Source of the DNA: Rhexocercosporidium sp. MPI-PUGE-AT-0058
Taxonomy: Eukaryota > Ascomycota > Leotiomycetes > Helotiales
Reading direction: 5' to 3'
Length of the DNA: 64,000 nt
NCBI GenBank assembly: GCA_020746875.1
Contig: JAGTJL010000002.1
Span: 3,596,001 to 3,660,000 of the forward strand
Position numbers and translations under genes: made by a program
In this document: one piece after another, positions 21,412 through 34,183 of the stretch
Layout of the letters: each line of letters begins with the position of its first letter
How positions within the stretch are numbered: position 1 is the first letter of the stretch
The notes under the pieces: model-generated
Seen by the model: the letters and a program-made list of their open reading frames with translations, nothing else
What the model was told of the DNA's origin: nothing
Databases searched by the model: none

Positions 21412-24400
21412 ATGGACGTCCACGTGCGAAATGTCCCTCCCCAAAGCACCGAGAACAGCTTGAAGAATTTCCTCAAGCCTTTCTTCTCCAAGCTATCCAT
21501 TCGATCTGTGCACTGCACCAAGCCAAGAGATAAGAACTTCGCATTCCTGACCTTCCTCCATTTCAGCGACGCCCAGATCTTCCTCCAACACTACGGCCAG
21601 ACCAAGAATCAAACTCAGTACAGCACCATTCAACAGCATCATCCCCATATCACTTCGGTGAATCTCAGATTTCTCGGGCAGCCAATCTACTGCCAGAAAA
21701 GCAAGAATGAGGCCAATCCTTACTTGCTCCGTGTTCTTGTTAAGGAGGAGAAGGATCGCCAGACGAAGATCACGACTTTGACGACAATTGACCACTACGC
21801 ACCCCAGCTCCTTCCAGTATTCTTCGATTGCGTATCTGTCTCATGTGGATTATGGAGCTATGCGAAATCTAATCTCTATTTCGAGCCTCAGGTGTCATGG
21901 AATTCACGAGGCACCTTGAAGTTTGGCGAACATAGCACTATTATGACCCTTGAGTCCGGAGTACGGGTTGACTTTTTGCACTTCGCTACATTGTGCATCG
22001 CTGCTGAAGAAGGCCCGAGCCCTTCCTTCATCTTTTCGATGCGGGAAGCTCCGCGATTCTTTCAAAGGATCGTAGAAGACCCTCTGGCAGATATGTTCGC
22101 ACAGCTTGGCATCCGAACACCAGCTACTCCGAAACCAAACCGTCAAGGTAGCCATGAACGATATCGCCTTCCCTACTTGGACAGTCAACATCGAAAAATT
22201 GCTGGGAGTTGTTTCGTATATCGTGTCGCACTCCACCCAGGATCTTTCGGACGGGACGAAGTAGCAGAGCGGATGCAATCACTTCGAGTTGCTCATGGCA
22301 TGCCGCGCATGATCCATCGCCGAACCGATGTCATTCGTCCCCGACAATCATTCGATCAAGGAATGCAAATGCTCCAGGCTGTCGTGACAACAAATACAGC
22401 TAGTATTCCATTCCCGTTGGCCTTCCAAATTTTGAAGCTTGCTCTAGATGGTTATCTTCCTCCGATTACCGTTCTCAAGATGATTCCGACGATCCAGGAT
22501 ATGGCGCGTCGAACACCAATCCCCATTTGCGTGAAGTCAATTAGAAAATTGTTCAATCAAATCAGCTATCCAGGACCCGACTCTGAAGCAACCGAATTTG
22601 ACTTAGACGAGCTCCTACAGTATCTGAAGGATAACGAGGAGCAGTGCAAGAGAGAAGATGTTACTGTTGCCAAGGATCGCAAGGAATCTGGGAATGTTGC
22701 TATCATACACCGGGTAAAGATCACCCCGTCTGCCATGCGTCTCTGTGGGCCAGAAGTTGAATCGAATAATCGTGTACTACGTAAGTACCCAAACCACCAT
22801 GAGTACTTCATTCGTGTACAGTTCTCGGATGAAGATGGACAACAAGTCCGCTTCAGCCCTCGTGTCTCAAACCAAAAGATCTTTCATGAGCGCTTCAAGG
22901 ATGTTCTTCGGAAGGGCATTATTATTGCTGGTAGGGAATATGCATTTCTAGGTTGCTCACATTCTTCTCTTCGGGCACAGTCCTGTTGGTTTATGGCACT
23001 CTTTGTTTTCGAGGAAGATCTGCTGTGGGATCGCATCATGATTCAGCAGCTCGGGAACTTTACACAAATCCAATCTCCTGCAAAATGTGCTGCCAGAATT
23101 GGCCAAGTATTCTCCGATACCAGGACTGCGGTGGCAATCGACCCTGCTCTGGTCCGGGAGGAACCTGATGTTATCCGAAATGGTCGTGTATTCAGTGATG
23201 GTGCGGGTACGATGTCAGTGGCGATGATGGAGAGAATCTGGGACGCTCTTCCTCACGCCAAACTTGTCAAGCCCAACTTGTTCCAGATCAGGTATCAAGG
23301 TATGAGTGTACCCCCTGGCGAAGTGGGTTTTGCTGACATTTTTCAGGTGCCAAGGGTATGATATCCCTTGATACCAGACTAAAGGGCGACTGCCTTGTTC
23401 TACGTCCATCAATGATCAAGTTTGATGGGACAACTTGGCCAGACATTGAGATCTGCGAAGCAGCATACCGGCCACTTACGACGTACCTTAATCGTCAATT
23501 TATAAAGATCCTTGAAGACTTGGGTGTTGATGACCAATTCTTCTTAGACCTCCAGGCTGAAGAAGTACAACGTCTGCGATCGATAACCGAGAGACCTGTC
23601 AATGCATCAACATTCTTAAAACGACAGTCCATTGGTACCTCACTTCATCTCCCGTGGTTCATCAATGAGCTCGCATACCTAGGCCTGGACTTCAGACGAG
23701 ATGGGTTCCTTCGAGATGTTCTGGAGATGTCGCTTTTGGTTGAACTTCGCCTCCTGAAACACAAGACCAGAATTCCTGTGGAGAAAGGCTGGCATTTACA
23801 TGGTGTCATGGATGAGACGGGTTTCCTCGAAGAGGGTCAAGTGTATTGCTCCGCGTTAGTGGACGGTGTTCCAATGGCTCTGACTAAGAAGAACCTACTC
23901 ATCACGCGGGTAAGCAGTTCTTGAACACAATCCCATACCGGTCCTCGTGGCCTGACCAAGCCTTTTCTCTTCTTTCTTTCTTTTCTGTGATGCTGACATT
24001 TAGCAGGCACCTGCTCTTCACCCTGGCGATGTTCAGCTGGCAGATGGCGTGATTCCTCCACCAGGCTCACCACTATCCAAACTTACAAACTGCATCTGTT
24101 TCAGCAGCAAAGGCCGTCGGGATCTACCCAGTCAACTCTCTGGAGGCGATCTAGATGGCGATCGTTATTATGTGGTGTGGGATGATAAGTGCCAGCCGAA
24201 GCGCACTTTCATCGCTGCCGATTATGCTCGCCAGGATCCCATCGATATTAACAGAGCTGTGACCAAAGAAGACATGACTGACTTCTTCATTCAATTCATG
24301 GAGACAGATCAGCTCGGACGGATTGCTGTCTTGCATCGTGTGATGGCAGATCAAGAGCCAGCAGGCACACTGCACATGGATTGTATCACCTTGGCAGAGA

Positions 24401-25282
24401 TGCACTCCACAGCTGTTGATTTCTCCAAGACAGGCATTCCGGTAAGCGTCTATTCTAATTCCACCTCTGGGAAAGGACTAACATCGAGTTTGCATAGGTC
24501 GACATGTCCAAACTTCCCCGGTACAACAAGTGGCGACCAGATTTTGAAGCACCCGGTCCCCATGTAAAGATAGAGAAGCAAGGAGGACTTTCGCTGGAGG
24601 AGGTCGACAACAAAGATCCCGACGACCAAGTAGACGAAGATGATGACTTCTCAACATACCGATACTACGAGAGCGAAAAGGTACTTGGAAAACTTTACCG
24701 CGCCATTGACGAACGAGAAATCTTCGAACACATCAAGCATCGTTCCCTGAACCCGGATGTCAATAGTGAGTCAACAGTTATCGATTCTGTCTGGGATCAT
24801 GTTCGAAGCAAGTGCAAATTGTTCCAGTATAGCCATCATCTTGAGTGGGCAAGAGACATTCGTGCCATGTAAGTATTCCAGCGTGCTTCACCAGGCTTTG
24901 CCACTGCTAACGAATTCCCAGGTACGAAGAAACACTGCTGGACATCATGATCAACCACAGCGAGCACACCCTCCACGCCGTCTCTGAACTCGAAGCCTTC
25001 ATCGGAAACATCCTCGGCCGCACCGGCGCCCAAAGCAAGAACCAGCGCGAGCTCTCCACAACCATGAAGGAGCGCTTCGACGAGCACTCTGTCTTTATCG
25101 TCAACTGCATCGTCAAGGATGGGAGCGACTGGTCTGAGGAGTCTTTGGAGCGCAGTATGGCATGTTTGGCCGTCAGTCTCGAGAAGAAGGATGTTTACAA
25201 GCGACATGGAAGTCTGCTGAGTTTCAAGTATCTTGCTGCGGCTGTTTGCTTGAGAGAGGTGGAGCGGTTGCATGGTCTTTGA
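21412..25282 (+). CDS. RNA-dependent RNA polymerase with N-terminal RRM, five exons, 1205 aa
   Basis: Exons are 21412-23299, 23347-23909, 24007-24441, 24498-24868 and 24922-25282, and all joins keep frame. The start ATG is in the context CGCCATGGAC. Residues 1-80 look like an RNA-recognition motif (MDVHVRNVPPQSTENSLKNF then KNFAFLTF). The catalytic core follows: KGMISLDTRLKGDCLVLRPS, then TRAPALHPGDVQLADG, and the double-psi beta-barrel metal loop LSGGDLDGDRYYVVWD, with all three aspartates of DxDGD. This is the cellular RdRP family used in small-RNA silencing. The RRM-bearing layout and size (about 1200 residues) resemble S. pombe Rdp1-type proteins more than QDE-1. It likely makes double-stranded RNA feeding Dicer and heterochromatin or meiotic silencing. 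It is intact. Confidence 0.93.
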
Positions 25283-26132
25283 AAGGAGAGAATGATATGT
25301 TTGACTGTTCATGACTTTGAGCGAGGGCTAATTCCTGATTTAGAAGCGTCCATGGTCGATTGGGCCAGTTGCGGTTTGAGAAGCTTGGTTTCTGCTTTGC
25401 TTACATCGATACTCTGCTTCATGTGCTTCTGGCTTTTAGTATACCTGCTAATTTGACAGATACCTATTGTAGTTTGCGCCTATGTCACCTTGACAAATGA
25501 TGAATCATGAATCACGAGAACCGCGTCCTAGAATTGGAACGGTGTTGTGAAAGCCTCGGGTGAAAAGTGACGTCAGGAAGGTGGTTGTTGCACCATCAGT
25601 CTACCTTCCAGGTCTCTACTCCCCTTCCTAAAATTCACCCTCCACATCCGTCGCCATATCCAGTGGGACTTCCAGGTAGATGCAGCTCCATCATAATTAC
25701 ACGCACAGCCGTGCACCCAGAATAAGGTAAGGCTTCAACGAGAGCAGCCAAGATCAAACAAACTTTCGATCAGCAATCCCACAGGATTGAAATAAAGACA
25801 TTCTTTCTCTCAGACTTGAGATGACCCAGAGCGGGTTCTGGCCCTCTCAACTCGCGATGTTCTCGGTAAACTTCTCTTATACCAGCATGATGCTTCATCT
25901 CGAGACTGAGGCATCGCCAAGCTATAATCACACTGCCAGCGTAAGCATCTCAAGGAAGACACACTCAGTCTTAGATTTCTTTAATAGGCCGAGGTCAATA
26001 AGTGATATGCACTTCCATGGGTAGGACATCTCGTTTCTCGGACAATAAAGCAAGAGTGATATTACGGACTTTCTGAAGAAGAAAAAGGTTCTACTTCAAC
26101 CTCGCAGACTTGTAACTTCCTGGTCCTTCGTC
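25283..26132. other. Intergenic region with weak open frames
   Basis: A plus-strand ATG frame begins at 25821 (MTQSGFWPSQLAMFSVNF) and could be the first exon of the glycosyltransferase remnant downstream, with a GTAAGCATC donor near 25943. I could not join it to the later frame. Otherwise nothing is seen. Confidence 0.3.
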
Positions 26133-27370
26133 TTGTCACAAGTCTTCAAGATATGGTTCTTCAAGAAGCTTCCGGGCTTTTTATCGCGAACACCGCAGTG
26201 CTTGCAGAAGACCTTGTTATTGTCGACCTCATTCATGGTCGTGACGCATCAGAGGCTGTTGAACGCATACAACTACACACGGTCAGATCTCCAGGCTTGC
26301 GGGTTTCTAGACGTGATTAAAGACACGATAGAAGATTTGAAGATTTCGCGATCTGTTTCACCCAACCACATCGCGATCTCGAAGAAGTTCGACTGGCGGG
26401 ATGGATCTTGTCTATTGTTATCGCCGATTTAAAGAATGCCAACTACCTCTGGTCGAGCGACTCGGACACGATCGTACTTCCAGTCACCATCTCAAACTGC
26501 TCCAAAATCGTTGCTGCAAAGCCTGCGGCTGCGGGTGCCTCTGCTCTGGTCGAACTTAGTACCTCACATGTCTCATTCATAGGGCAGATGGCGCAAACAG
26601 CATACAACTGGGACGAATTTCTCAATCGTTCGGCACTTGGAGCTCTTGGGGCATCCGAATATTTGAAAGGTCCAGGGTTATTATTTAGGATTGCAGCTCT
26701 TCGAACTGTCGCTGCTTCTTGGTAGGTGCTGAACGAAGACATGCAAGTGACAATGCTTCTAGGATGGCGTCGTCTTTACTCTGCCGAATCAATCATCCGC
26801 ACGGCTGGACCAACTACTTTGAATGGTTGGGTCGGGCAATGAGTGTGTCATCTTCTTTCTTCTTCCTTTTAAAGCCGTGACTAATTCTCTCTTCAGATCC
26901 GATGGAGTCGTAGTATCCACCTAGACCGAGTACATGATTATCAATACATTTTCTCCCAGAGATATCTATATACAGCATATATGATCCGGTCAGGACTTTA
27001 CGACCCCCTGCTGTTCATCTGCGTTGCATACTTTGTAGTCACGGGCCGACAGCTTATCGGCATTTCTCCCCTAGATCTGATCTGTCTCGAAGTTATCCCT
27101 CCATGTTACAATTATTTCCGATCTACAAAACCACGAGCAGGGTTCACTAGGACAGTAGCTCACTATTTGACGTATCGGGCGATCAGTCCCGCATATCGGA
27201 TGCACACATTTTTGACTCCTCGAAAGGACTCGTGGGCTTTGCCGCCAACGCAGAGTGCCAAGACTGCTTTCAAGTTGTTCCCAAGGGAAGCGAAAATGGC
27301 TTTCCTTTACTTTTGGTTCTCAATCCTGATCTTTGCCGGTGGATGGCTCGCTAGGACCATGGTATTTTAG
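26133..27370 (+). pseudogene. Decayed processive family-2 glycosyltransferase (hyaluronan-synthase-like)
   Basis: From about 26330 to 27370 one frame carries a membrane GT2 signature. It reads ADLKNANYLWSSDSDTIVLP (the DxD-like metal site), then a segment with YNWDEFLNRSALGALGASEY, VLNEDMQVTMLLGWRRLY, and after a 54-nt intron (26843-26896, donor GTGTGT, acceptor CTCTTCAG) IRWSRSIHLDRVHDY, then hydrophobic C-terminal helices (LYDPLLFICVAYFVV and YFWFSILIFAGGWLA). Two in-frame stops break it: TAG at 26723-26725 and TGA at 26840-26842. The TGA sits exactly where an Arg (CGA) would complete the QxxRW motif of processive glycosyltransferases (GQ-x-IRW). The 5' part (26133-26432) lies in another frame. 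I read it as a once-functional polysaccharide synthase lost by nonsense changes and a frameshift. Confidence 0.5.
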
Positions 27371-27927
27371 AACAAAGCCGGAAAACAAGCTAGGAGGATC
27401 CATTGTTTGCACCACGAAGAGGCTCGTTGGTAAAGTTAGTGGTAGTTGAAAAAGGTTCTGTTACTGTTTATCCCTCCATCCCGATCTTCAGGTCCCGAGA
27501 AATGGATTAATGGAGCTGGAAGTCAATCTCGGTCAAATCATGTATAGTTCAAATGCGAAGATGCAACAAACATGTGCGCCAGGAATTGTTCGCAACGAAA
27601 CTCGGGCCAAGTACTATAATTTGATCTGTTCATCGCACAAGAAATGACTTTAGAATGTAGTTTCTGCAACGTCTTGGGACTAGGACGAAGGATCCGATCT
27701 TAGATACCACATCGTGGAGGATTGCAGGGCGGAGGAAGACGTATTGTGCTCCAAGAGAGGGGTGTTTTCTCATGTCGAGGATAAATAGAAATCCACCCAT
27801 CGTATGCAACAGATGCTGTTTTCTCCACTATAATAGGAGTCAACTTGAGCAGGGATGAATACAGGCTTGTACTTGACTCAATATTTGCATTTGTCGGGTG
27901 GAGAACCCCATCTGTAGCCCTTGAAAA
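27371..27927. other. Intergenic spacer
   Basis: About 550 bases between convergent ends of the glycosyltransferase remnant and the rhamnosidase gene. I see nothing beyond 3' flanking sequence. Confidence 0.5.
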
Positions 27928-30405
27928 TCAGCTGCCGAGATAGACCAGCGTAACTCGATCGACGATGCCGTGCTCAACTTCGTCGCTCCCTGGCAATCTA
28001 CTGACTACTTCCACGGCTTGTTCCAAGCATAGCTGCACATGTTTCTTTCCAGAAGTATCTGTCGTCCAAACAACCGAAGCAACATTATCCTTCCCCAGAC
28101 ATACCATTGCCTCCACAGCTTCACTTAATTTCAATCGTGGCTTAAACAAGACCCTCGTTGATCCAGGAGCCACAGGCCGAATTCCAGCCAACTCCGTACA
28201 ATACTCATAGATCGGTACACTTCCCCAAGCATGACAATCCGACCTCTGTCTCACGTCATCCTCTTCCCATGTCGTGAGATGATTTGCCAACATGTTACGA
28301 TAGGGATCCCACATGTGCCCCCACGCGGACTCGTACACATCATCACCAGCAATTGCGAAAGCCCGGAACGCGTAGAACTTCATCATGTAAGAGCACTTGG
28401 AGAAGTGTGGTTTCGCGAATGCTTCTGTTAGAAGACGAGCATGATCGGCTGGCTCTGCGGCACCCGACAAGACGGCGAAGATTTGACAGTGCTGAGAATA
28501 TGCCAGATCGTCCGCGATGTCTGCGGTGGAATCCGTGAAGAAGCGACCGTCATAGCAGTGTTTTCGGATGGCAACAAGTAAAGCTTCGGCCCGCGCCTCG
28601 TACTCAGCGGCATGAGCTAGCCGATTTACTTGCCGCACCAGCATTGCCGCTTTCCTAAGTACATATGCGTATAACATGCTGAAGTATGTATGTCTATTCG
28701 ACTTTCTACCTGAAGTCGGCACACCCTTATCGGGATGATCTTCCGTTGCTCCCCAGCTCGTGACCCAGTCAACATACTGCCAAGCATCGTATGGCAGGCC
28801 ACTGACAAGGCCCAATTCATCAACATGAGACTCGAAGAAATCCAGAACACCATCGATTCGTGGGAGGAAAGATCGCGAATACAGCTGATCCCCGAAGAAG
28901 AGGTGATGATCGCACACTTGAAGAATCCAGTAGAGTGAGAACCCGGCAATGATCTGGGGGACGTGGGATGGGAAGCGAGACTGGGTGAGACCTTCAACTG
29001 TAACTGAAGATGCGAATGTACTTATTGATTGTCTCATGAGTCGATCGTCACCACTTAGAAGGTAATGGAAGAGACCAACTGTACGTGTATCGCCCGAGTA
29101 CCTGCGGAGAGTCAACAAGGTGCCGCTGAACAATATTGAGAGGTGTACTTACTGAAGCTGCTCATAGAAAGGACAGTCCGAGTATCCGTCGAACATGCAA
29201 TTGCGCATCGTTCTAACTGAGACTTCCCAGATCCTCTCGCTGTGCGCATCACCGGGCTCGGACCAAGCCGCTTTCACCCCAAGCGGATAGTTTACTTGCG
29301 TCGCATCGAAAGATATTAATTCAACTGGCTCGGAGCCGACGTCAACTTCGAGCCGTATGATACGAAATGTTCGGAACCAAAATGGTTCGTAAGTGACGGT
29401 TTCGCCTTCGGGGATGTCCAGCGTGACAGCATCATATGGACCCAAAATATGCCCGGTAGTCGAATCAAGTCGGTCCGCTTTTGTGCGGAAGAAAGGATAT
29501 GAGCGAGGTTCCAGTTCGTATCCTTCTGAGTAAGTTACTTTCAGACGGACTTGTGATGATCTTGACACCTTGAATTTCCATCGTGTGAAGGCCGTTGAGT
29601 GTACTTCTGCTTTGAGCTCAATAACATGGGAAGAATGACTAGGGAGAGGTAGCGGTTGGGTTTCGGAGAAGCAGCTGTTCCAATCTGGCATTGAAATACT
29701 GCTGCTACACTCTCGAATCATGTCGACTGCAACTTCGCTTTCGACCGGCATGGGAATGGGTCGTGGTCTAAGACGCCAAGGTAAAAGGTCGCCATTCAGC
29801 GTCTTCATGTTATATGGTTTGGGTTCAACAGTCGAGTGTGCAGGCGTCGGTGAGATTCGTTCACTGATCTAGAGCAATTCTCGTTACTTTCAGGTGCAGT
29901 TTCTGAACGGAATATAGCTTACGTGAAGGAACACGTCGTCCACCAACCCCGTAGGAAATAATACACTTTCATCTACCTGAGCCACCCAATCTTTGTTTGA
30001 ACAAAGGTCGATATTTCCCGATCCAGAACCAATTTTACCAACCACCGACAATCCCGGGAATGGAGTACGCTCGAAAGGCATCGCTGCTCGAGTGCCAGAA
30101 AAGTATCGCAATACAATGATCTTGATATCATTCTTCCCTTTGCTAAGATATGGCGCAATGTCCAGAGTGTCATAATACCAAATCATGAGACTGCTTCGAC
30201 TTGGCCCAACAGCAATTCTTTTTCCATTGATGTAGAGTTTGTATCGTGTATCAGCGGATACAGATATAATGGCCGTGTTAGGAAATGCTTCGATGTTGAA
30301 GCTGCGCGTGAAACTGACTATTCGTCCTGCTGTGTTCATGGATGAAGGTGAGCTATCAATCCAATCGGGAACCCATATCCAATTGGAATTGAGCTGGCAT
30401 ATGAT
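27928..30405 (-). CDS. GH78 alpha-L-rhamnosidase, at least three exons
   Basis: Exons on the minus strand are 29923-30405 (or from ATG 30339), 29153-29868 and 27928-29101. The joins VFLH to ISERISPTP and YEQLQ to YSGDTR are in frame. From ATG 30339 the protein is 768 residues. It has N-terminal beta-sandwich segments (VSADTRYKLYINGKRIAVGP, then MIWYYDTLDIAPYL), a concanavalin-like region, and a catalytic (alpha/alpha)6 barrel opening with FDGYSDCPFYEQLQYSGDTR, the GH78 landmark around the acid residues. A sandwich domain closes it. The frame upstream of ATG 30339 stays open and reads WIWVPDWIDSSPSS, which looks like a conserved N-terminus, back to an acceptor (ATTCACAG) at 30406, so a short first exon may exist upstream. 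There is no signal peptide, suggesting intracellular cleavage of imported rhamnosides. It is divergent from a sugar transporter. Confidence 0.85.
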
Positions 30406-31430
30406 CTGTGAATGTCAGCATTGGTACAATTCTGAGGGATGTTGTGGAGAGAACTTCTTGCTCTTCTGGCGACACCATTTTGTCCTTGCTCAGTTTAACA
30501 GGTGTAACTTGACTGAAAAGGGATATTTAGAGACTGATACATTTGAAGAAGTAAAGATATGCTTTTTTGGTCTCAAAAATGACTACCTCGCCTATGACAT
30601 AGATCACCGGTACAGATGCAGCAGATGCAGCGAGTGAGTAAGGGTGGAGATTTCAAGTTCGGACCACAAGACCGAATAGGGAATTCTGTGTCCAGCTTGT
30701 ATCCAGGAATCAAGAACGCAACAGGGTTTCCTCGGCACAGCGATCCACCACCCATGTTGACTTTCGGGCCTCCGGTATATGTAGTCGCGAGCCGAAGTGA
30801 GGGGATCCGAGGTAAAGAGATGTAAACAAACCTGGCATAAAAGTCGTCTACGGAGGTACAAATATTCTATTAGCCGCTCCAATCAACGACAAATCAAATT
30901 CTCTAAGTTAGCACATTGATCAGTCGTAAAATCACTTCAACGATCTAAAGTTCTCTCGAAAGAGAGCCACAAAAGCTTACTTCCCCGCCTTCCCCGCTCG
31001 GCTGTAAGAAACCCAAAGCTTAGGTCCCTCCGAGCTGAACTGTCAAGACATTCCGACCTTGGCTCTCTACTCGTGGATAAACTTACCGAGAAAACAAGAT
31101 CTATCTTGCAATCAAGGTTATCCCTCAGCTGTTCCTGGGCTAGTTGTAGATAGGCTCGGTCCCCACGATGCGTGGAGCCATGTTGGAGATATCTGGGGAC
31201 CCCACCTTCCAGGGATCGGGGGAACTGCCATCATGAGATCTAGTGGGCCAATAGTTTGATTTGTTGTATACCTCGCTGCAGGGGGGCTTCAAATGGCTGG
31301 GACTGTAAGATAAGAAGCTCTCGGGGCCGTTCCTTTTTTCTTGGAGAACCTCTTCAGTCTCCAGTGTCCTACCCCACGATCCTCAACTTCTACGTCTTCG
31401 GGTCTTCCAGATCCAAGTAGATCGGCTATC
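30406..31430. promoter_or_regulatory. Divergent region between rhamnosidase and sugar transporter
   Basis: About 1 kb separates the two divergent genes and probably contains shared control elements and the missing first exon of the rhamnosidase. The segment 31160-31265 holds GATC- and GGGG-rich text (CTGGGGACCCCACC, CAGGGATCGGGGGAACTG), and a TATA-like TAAGATAAGAAG is near 31307. No gene is supported. Confidence 0.4.
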
Positions 31431-33724
31431 ATGGTGTCAATTCACAACGAGAGTCCCGAAATAATGACAACCGAATTGAAGGAGATCCAGGAAGCAAAGC
31501 AAGATGTCGCAGCCGAACACGACGAAGTCATGAAGCCCGGCGCGCCACAGATGCGCTCAAAGGACGACGATCTAGGAATTTGGGAAACAGTGAAGCAGTA
31601 TAAACTCATCACAGCTGTGGCCATGGCAGGAGCGTTTGCTGCTTCATTGGATGGGTATCGTAAGTTTTCATGTTCTCTGCTCTCGAGGCATAACCACCCA
31701 TTCCTTTCTACAAGCTTGCCTTTAAATCATGGATCGAACACTAACCTGAGTTTCTGCCTGCAGAAATAAGTCTGAACGGTGGAATCGTCTCGAATAAAGG
31801 GTTCATCCGGCAGTTCGCACGCCCAGGTACCAAGATCATTGCTGGAAAATACGTCTCTGCTTGGGGTGGAATCCAATCAGCGGGCCAGACAATCGGCCAA
31901 ATCGTATGCTCTGCCTGCTCTTTAAATCATCTCCCAACAAGACCCTGACAACAATCAGTTCCTCCAGTTTGCAACCGACAGACTTGGTCGTAAACCAGCT
32001 CTTCTCATTCTCTGGGTATTCCTCGTCGCAGTCAGTTACCCTTTTTTCTCCCTCCGCAAAACTACTGAGTAGCCAAAGATTCTGAACTGACATTTTCGTG
32101 TCTACTCTAGAGTATATTCGCCGAATCATTCGCAACTCGCTGGGACCACTGGCTCGTCGCGAAACTCTTCTCCGGTGCAGGTGTCGGAATGTTGCAAGCT
32201 ACAATGCCCGTCTACCTTTCCGAGTTAGCGCCAACTCAGTTGAAAGGGTTCCTCATCAACGCATACTCTTTGTGGGTCTTTAACCTCTTTTCAAACCCAA
32301 TATATTGAACCGAGAAGTGTGCTGATAATTTTCTACTTTTAGCTGGTTTGTCATTGGCCAACTTCTTGGCTCGGTGGCGCTCAACAGACTGAACGCCAAT
32401 AATCCATACGATTTCCGCGATGCAATCTATACTCAGGTATACATACCTTCCCATACGAAAGTAAATGTCTCGGTCATGAACTGATTAGTTACAGTGGGCT
32501 ATGATTGGTTTGATGCTCATCATCTTCATCTTCCTTCCAGAAACACCCTGGTGGCTCGCCGGCAAGGGCAAGCTCGACAAAGCCGAGAAGATCCTGCTGA
32601 GATACAATGGCCACATCAAAGACTACGATGTCAAAGAACACATTGTACGTGCCTTACTCTGATCAATCTACTCTCTCGATACTGATCAAAATAAGAATGT
32701 CATGGTCGCTACCATCGCGGAAGAACGTTACACGGCCGAAAGAAACTCGGAAGAAGGCATCTGGGCCATCTTCAGAGGTCGAAACCTCATTCGATTTTTC
32801 ATCGCTGGATGGCCTAAGATCGTACAGCAGTTTGTCGGCTTGAGTGTATTCAACACATACGCCACTTATTTCTGTAAGTAGTCTTGCTAAAACCTTATTG
32901 TATTTTATTTCCCGCCACGATACTGACAGTGAGTGCCACAGTCCAAACAGCTGGAAACAAGAATCCCTTCCTCGTCACCGTCATCCTCGGCTGCGTCCAA
33001 ATCATGTCCATGATTGTTACGTCAACACTCACAGACAGTGTTGGACGCCGACCACTTACCGTCTACCCCTACGGAGTGACAGTCGCCTCAGTCCTGTCAC
33101 TCGGTATCGTCGGTTGTTTCGATTACAAGAAACAGGCCACAAGTTCCCTCCTCGTAAACACTCCTTCATCCTCCACACCCTTGAACATACATCTCTAACA
33201 TACGTTCTAGGTATTCTTCGCCTGCCTAGCAACCTTCTCCACGACTGGCGCCTCAGCAATTGGCTATGCCTACGCAGCCGAAATCCCCACTCAGCGTCTC
33301 CGCGCCCAGACAGCAGGTTGGGCACTCGCGTCGTCAAACATGATCGCCATCATGTTCAGCTTCTGCACGCCGTTGATGATTAATGGGAACGCTCACTGGG
33401 GTGTGAAAACTGGCTTCTTGTATGCTTCCTTTTCTTGATCTTCACTGAAGATTTCCGCTAGCTCTTGCTGACCTGCCCTTTGTAGCTTTGCTGCCACTGG
33501 ACTCGTAGCGGTGGTCATCGCATGGTTTCTCCTCCCTGAAGTTGCCCGTCGCACACCGGCTGAGATTGACGAGTTGTAAGTTTTGATCCCACTTTCCCAT
33601 TCGCATTTACACCCCGATCTATTTACGGTACTGACGACTTATTTGTAGGTTTGAGAAGAAGATCAATCTCCGCAAGTTCAAGGGATATGTTACCGACGTC
33701 CAGACGCACATGGCTGATGCATGA
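31431..33724 (+). CDS. MFS sugar transporter (maltose/alpha-glucoside permease type), 11 exons, 536 aa
   Basis: Exons are 31431-31659, 31764-31903, 31959-32030, 32111-32271, 32343-32436, 32495-32644, 32696-32873, 32942-33153, 33211-33419, 33486-33575 and 33649-33724. Every junction keeps frame and the sum is 537 codons. The first ATG is 31431; the earlier open frame begins at TTG. Sugar-porter marks are the loop FATDRLGRKPALL, PETPWWLAGKGKLDKAEKIL in the central loop, DSVGRRPLTVYPYG, and AEIPTQRLRAQTAG near helix 10. The hydrophilic acidic N-terminus is cytosolic and there are 12 predicted membrane segments. It should be a plasma-membrane proton-coupled sugar or glycoside importer. Divergent pairing with the GH78 gene suggests uptake of rhamnosides or disaccharides for intracellular hydrolysis. 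Confidence 0.9.
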
Positions 33725-34183
33725 TCATGCTCCATTGATAGAAATCAAGTGCGGATGTTGGTTCTGGTGGTGGCTTGACCATAGAATCGAGTTATCTTGG
33801 AATATTGTATTTTATCCCAGTCTAAAGGCATCGTTGCCAATCTGCCGCCCGACCCCACGCCTTAATATTTTATTGGTGAGCAATTTCTAGTCCCTTCAGA
33901 TATGGCCCGCATTTCGTTTCCACCAATAGAGACATGCGAAATCAAATAATCTTCATTTTTAACGCACGTGAAATCATATGATTGAAATCTTGTTATGGAT
34001 TCTCCTTCAGGAAACCACTCGACTGCAAGAGAAAACAAACAAACAAGCGTAAATTAAGCGAGGGGCGTGATACAAACATTCCACCGAACTTAATCCAATC
34101 CCATGAAAAGCCACAACCCCCAGCCGTAAACCAAGGACCCAACTCATCTTCTCCAGGCCAGGCATGACCTGATCCAATCTAAA
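33725..34183. other. Intergenic spacer
   Basis: This is 3' flank of the transporter and 3' flank of the minus-strand cysteine-rich frame. I see no feature. Confidence 0.4.
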
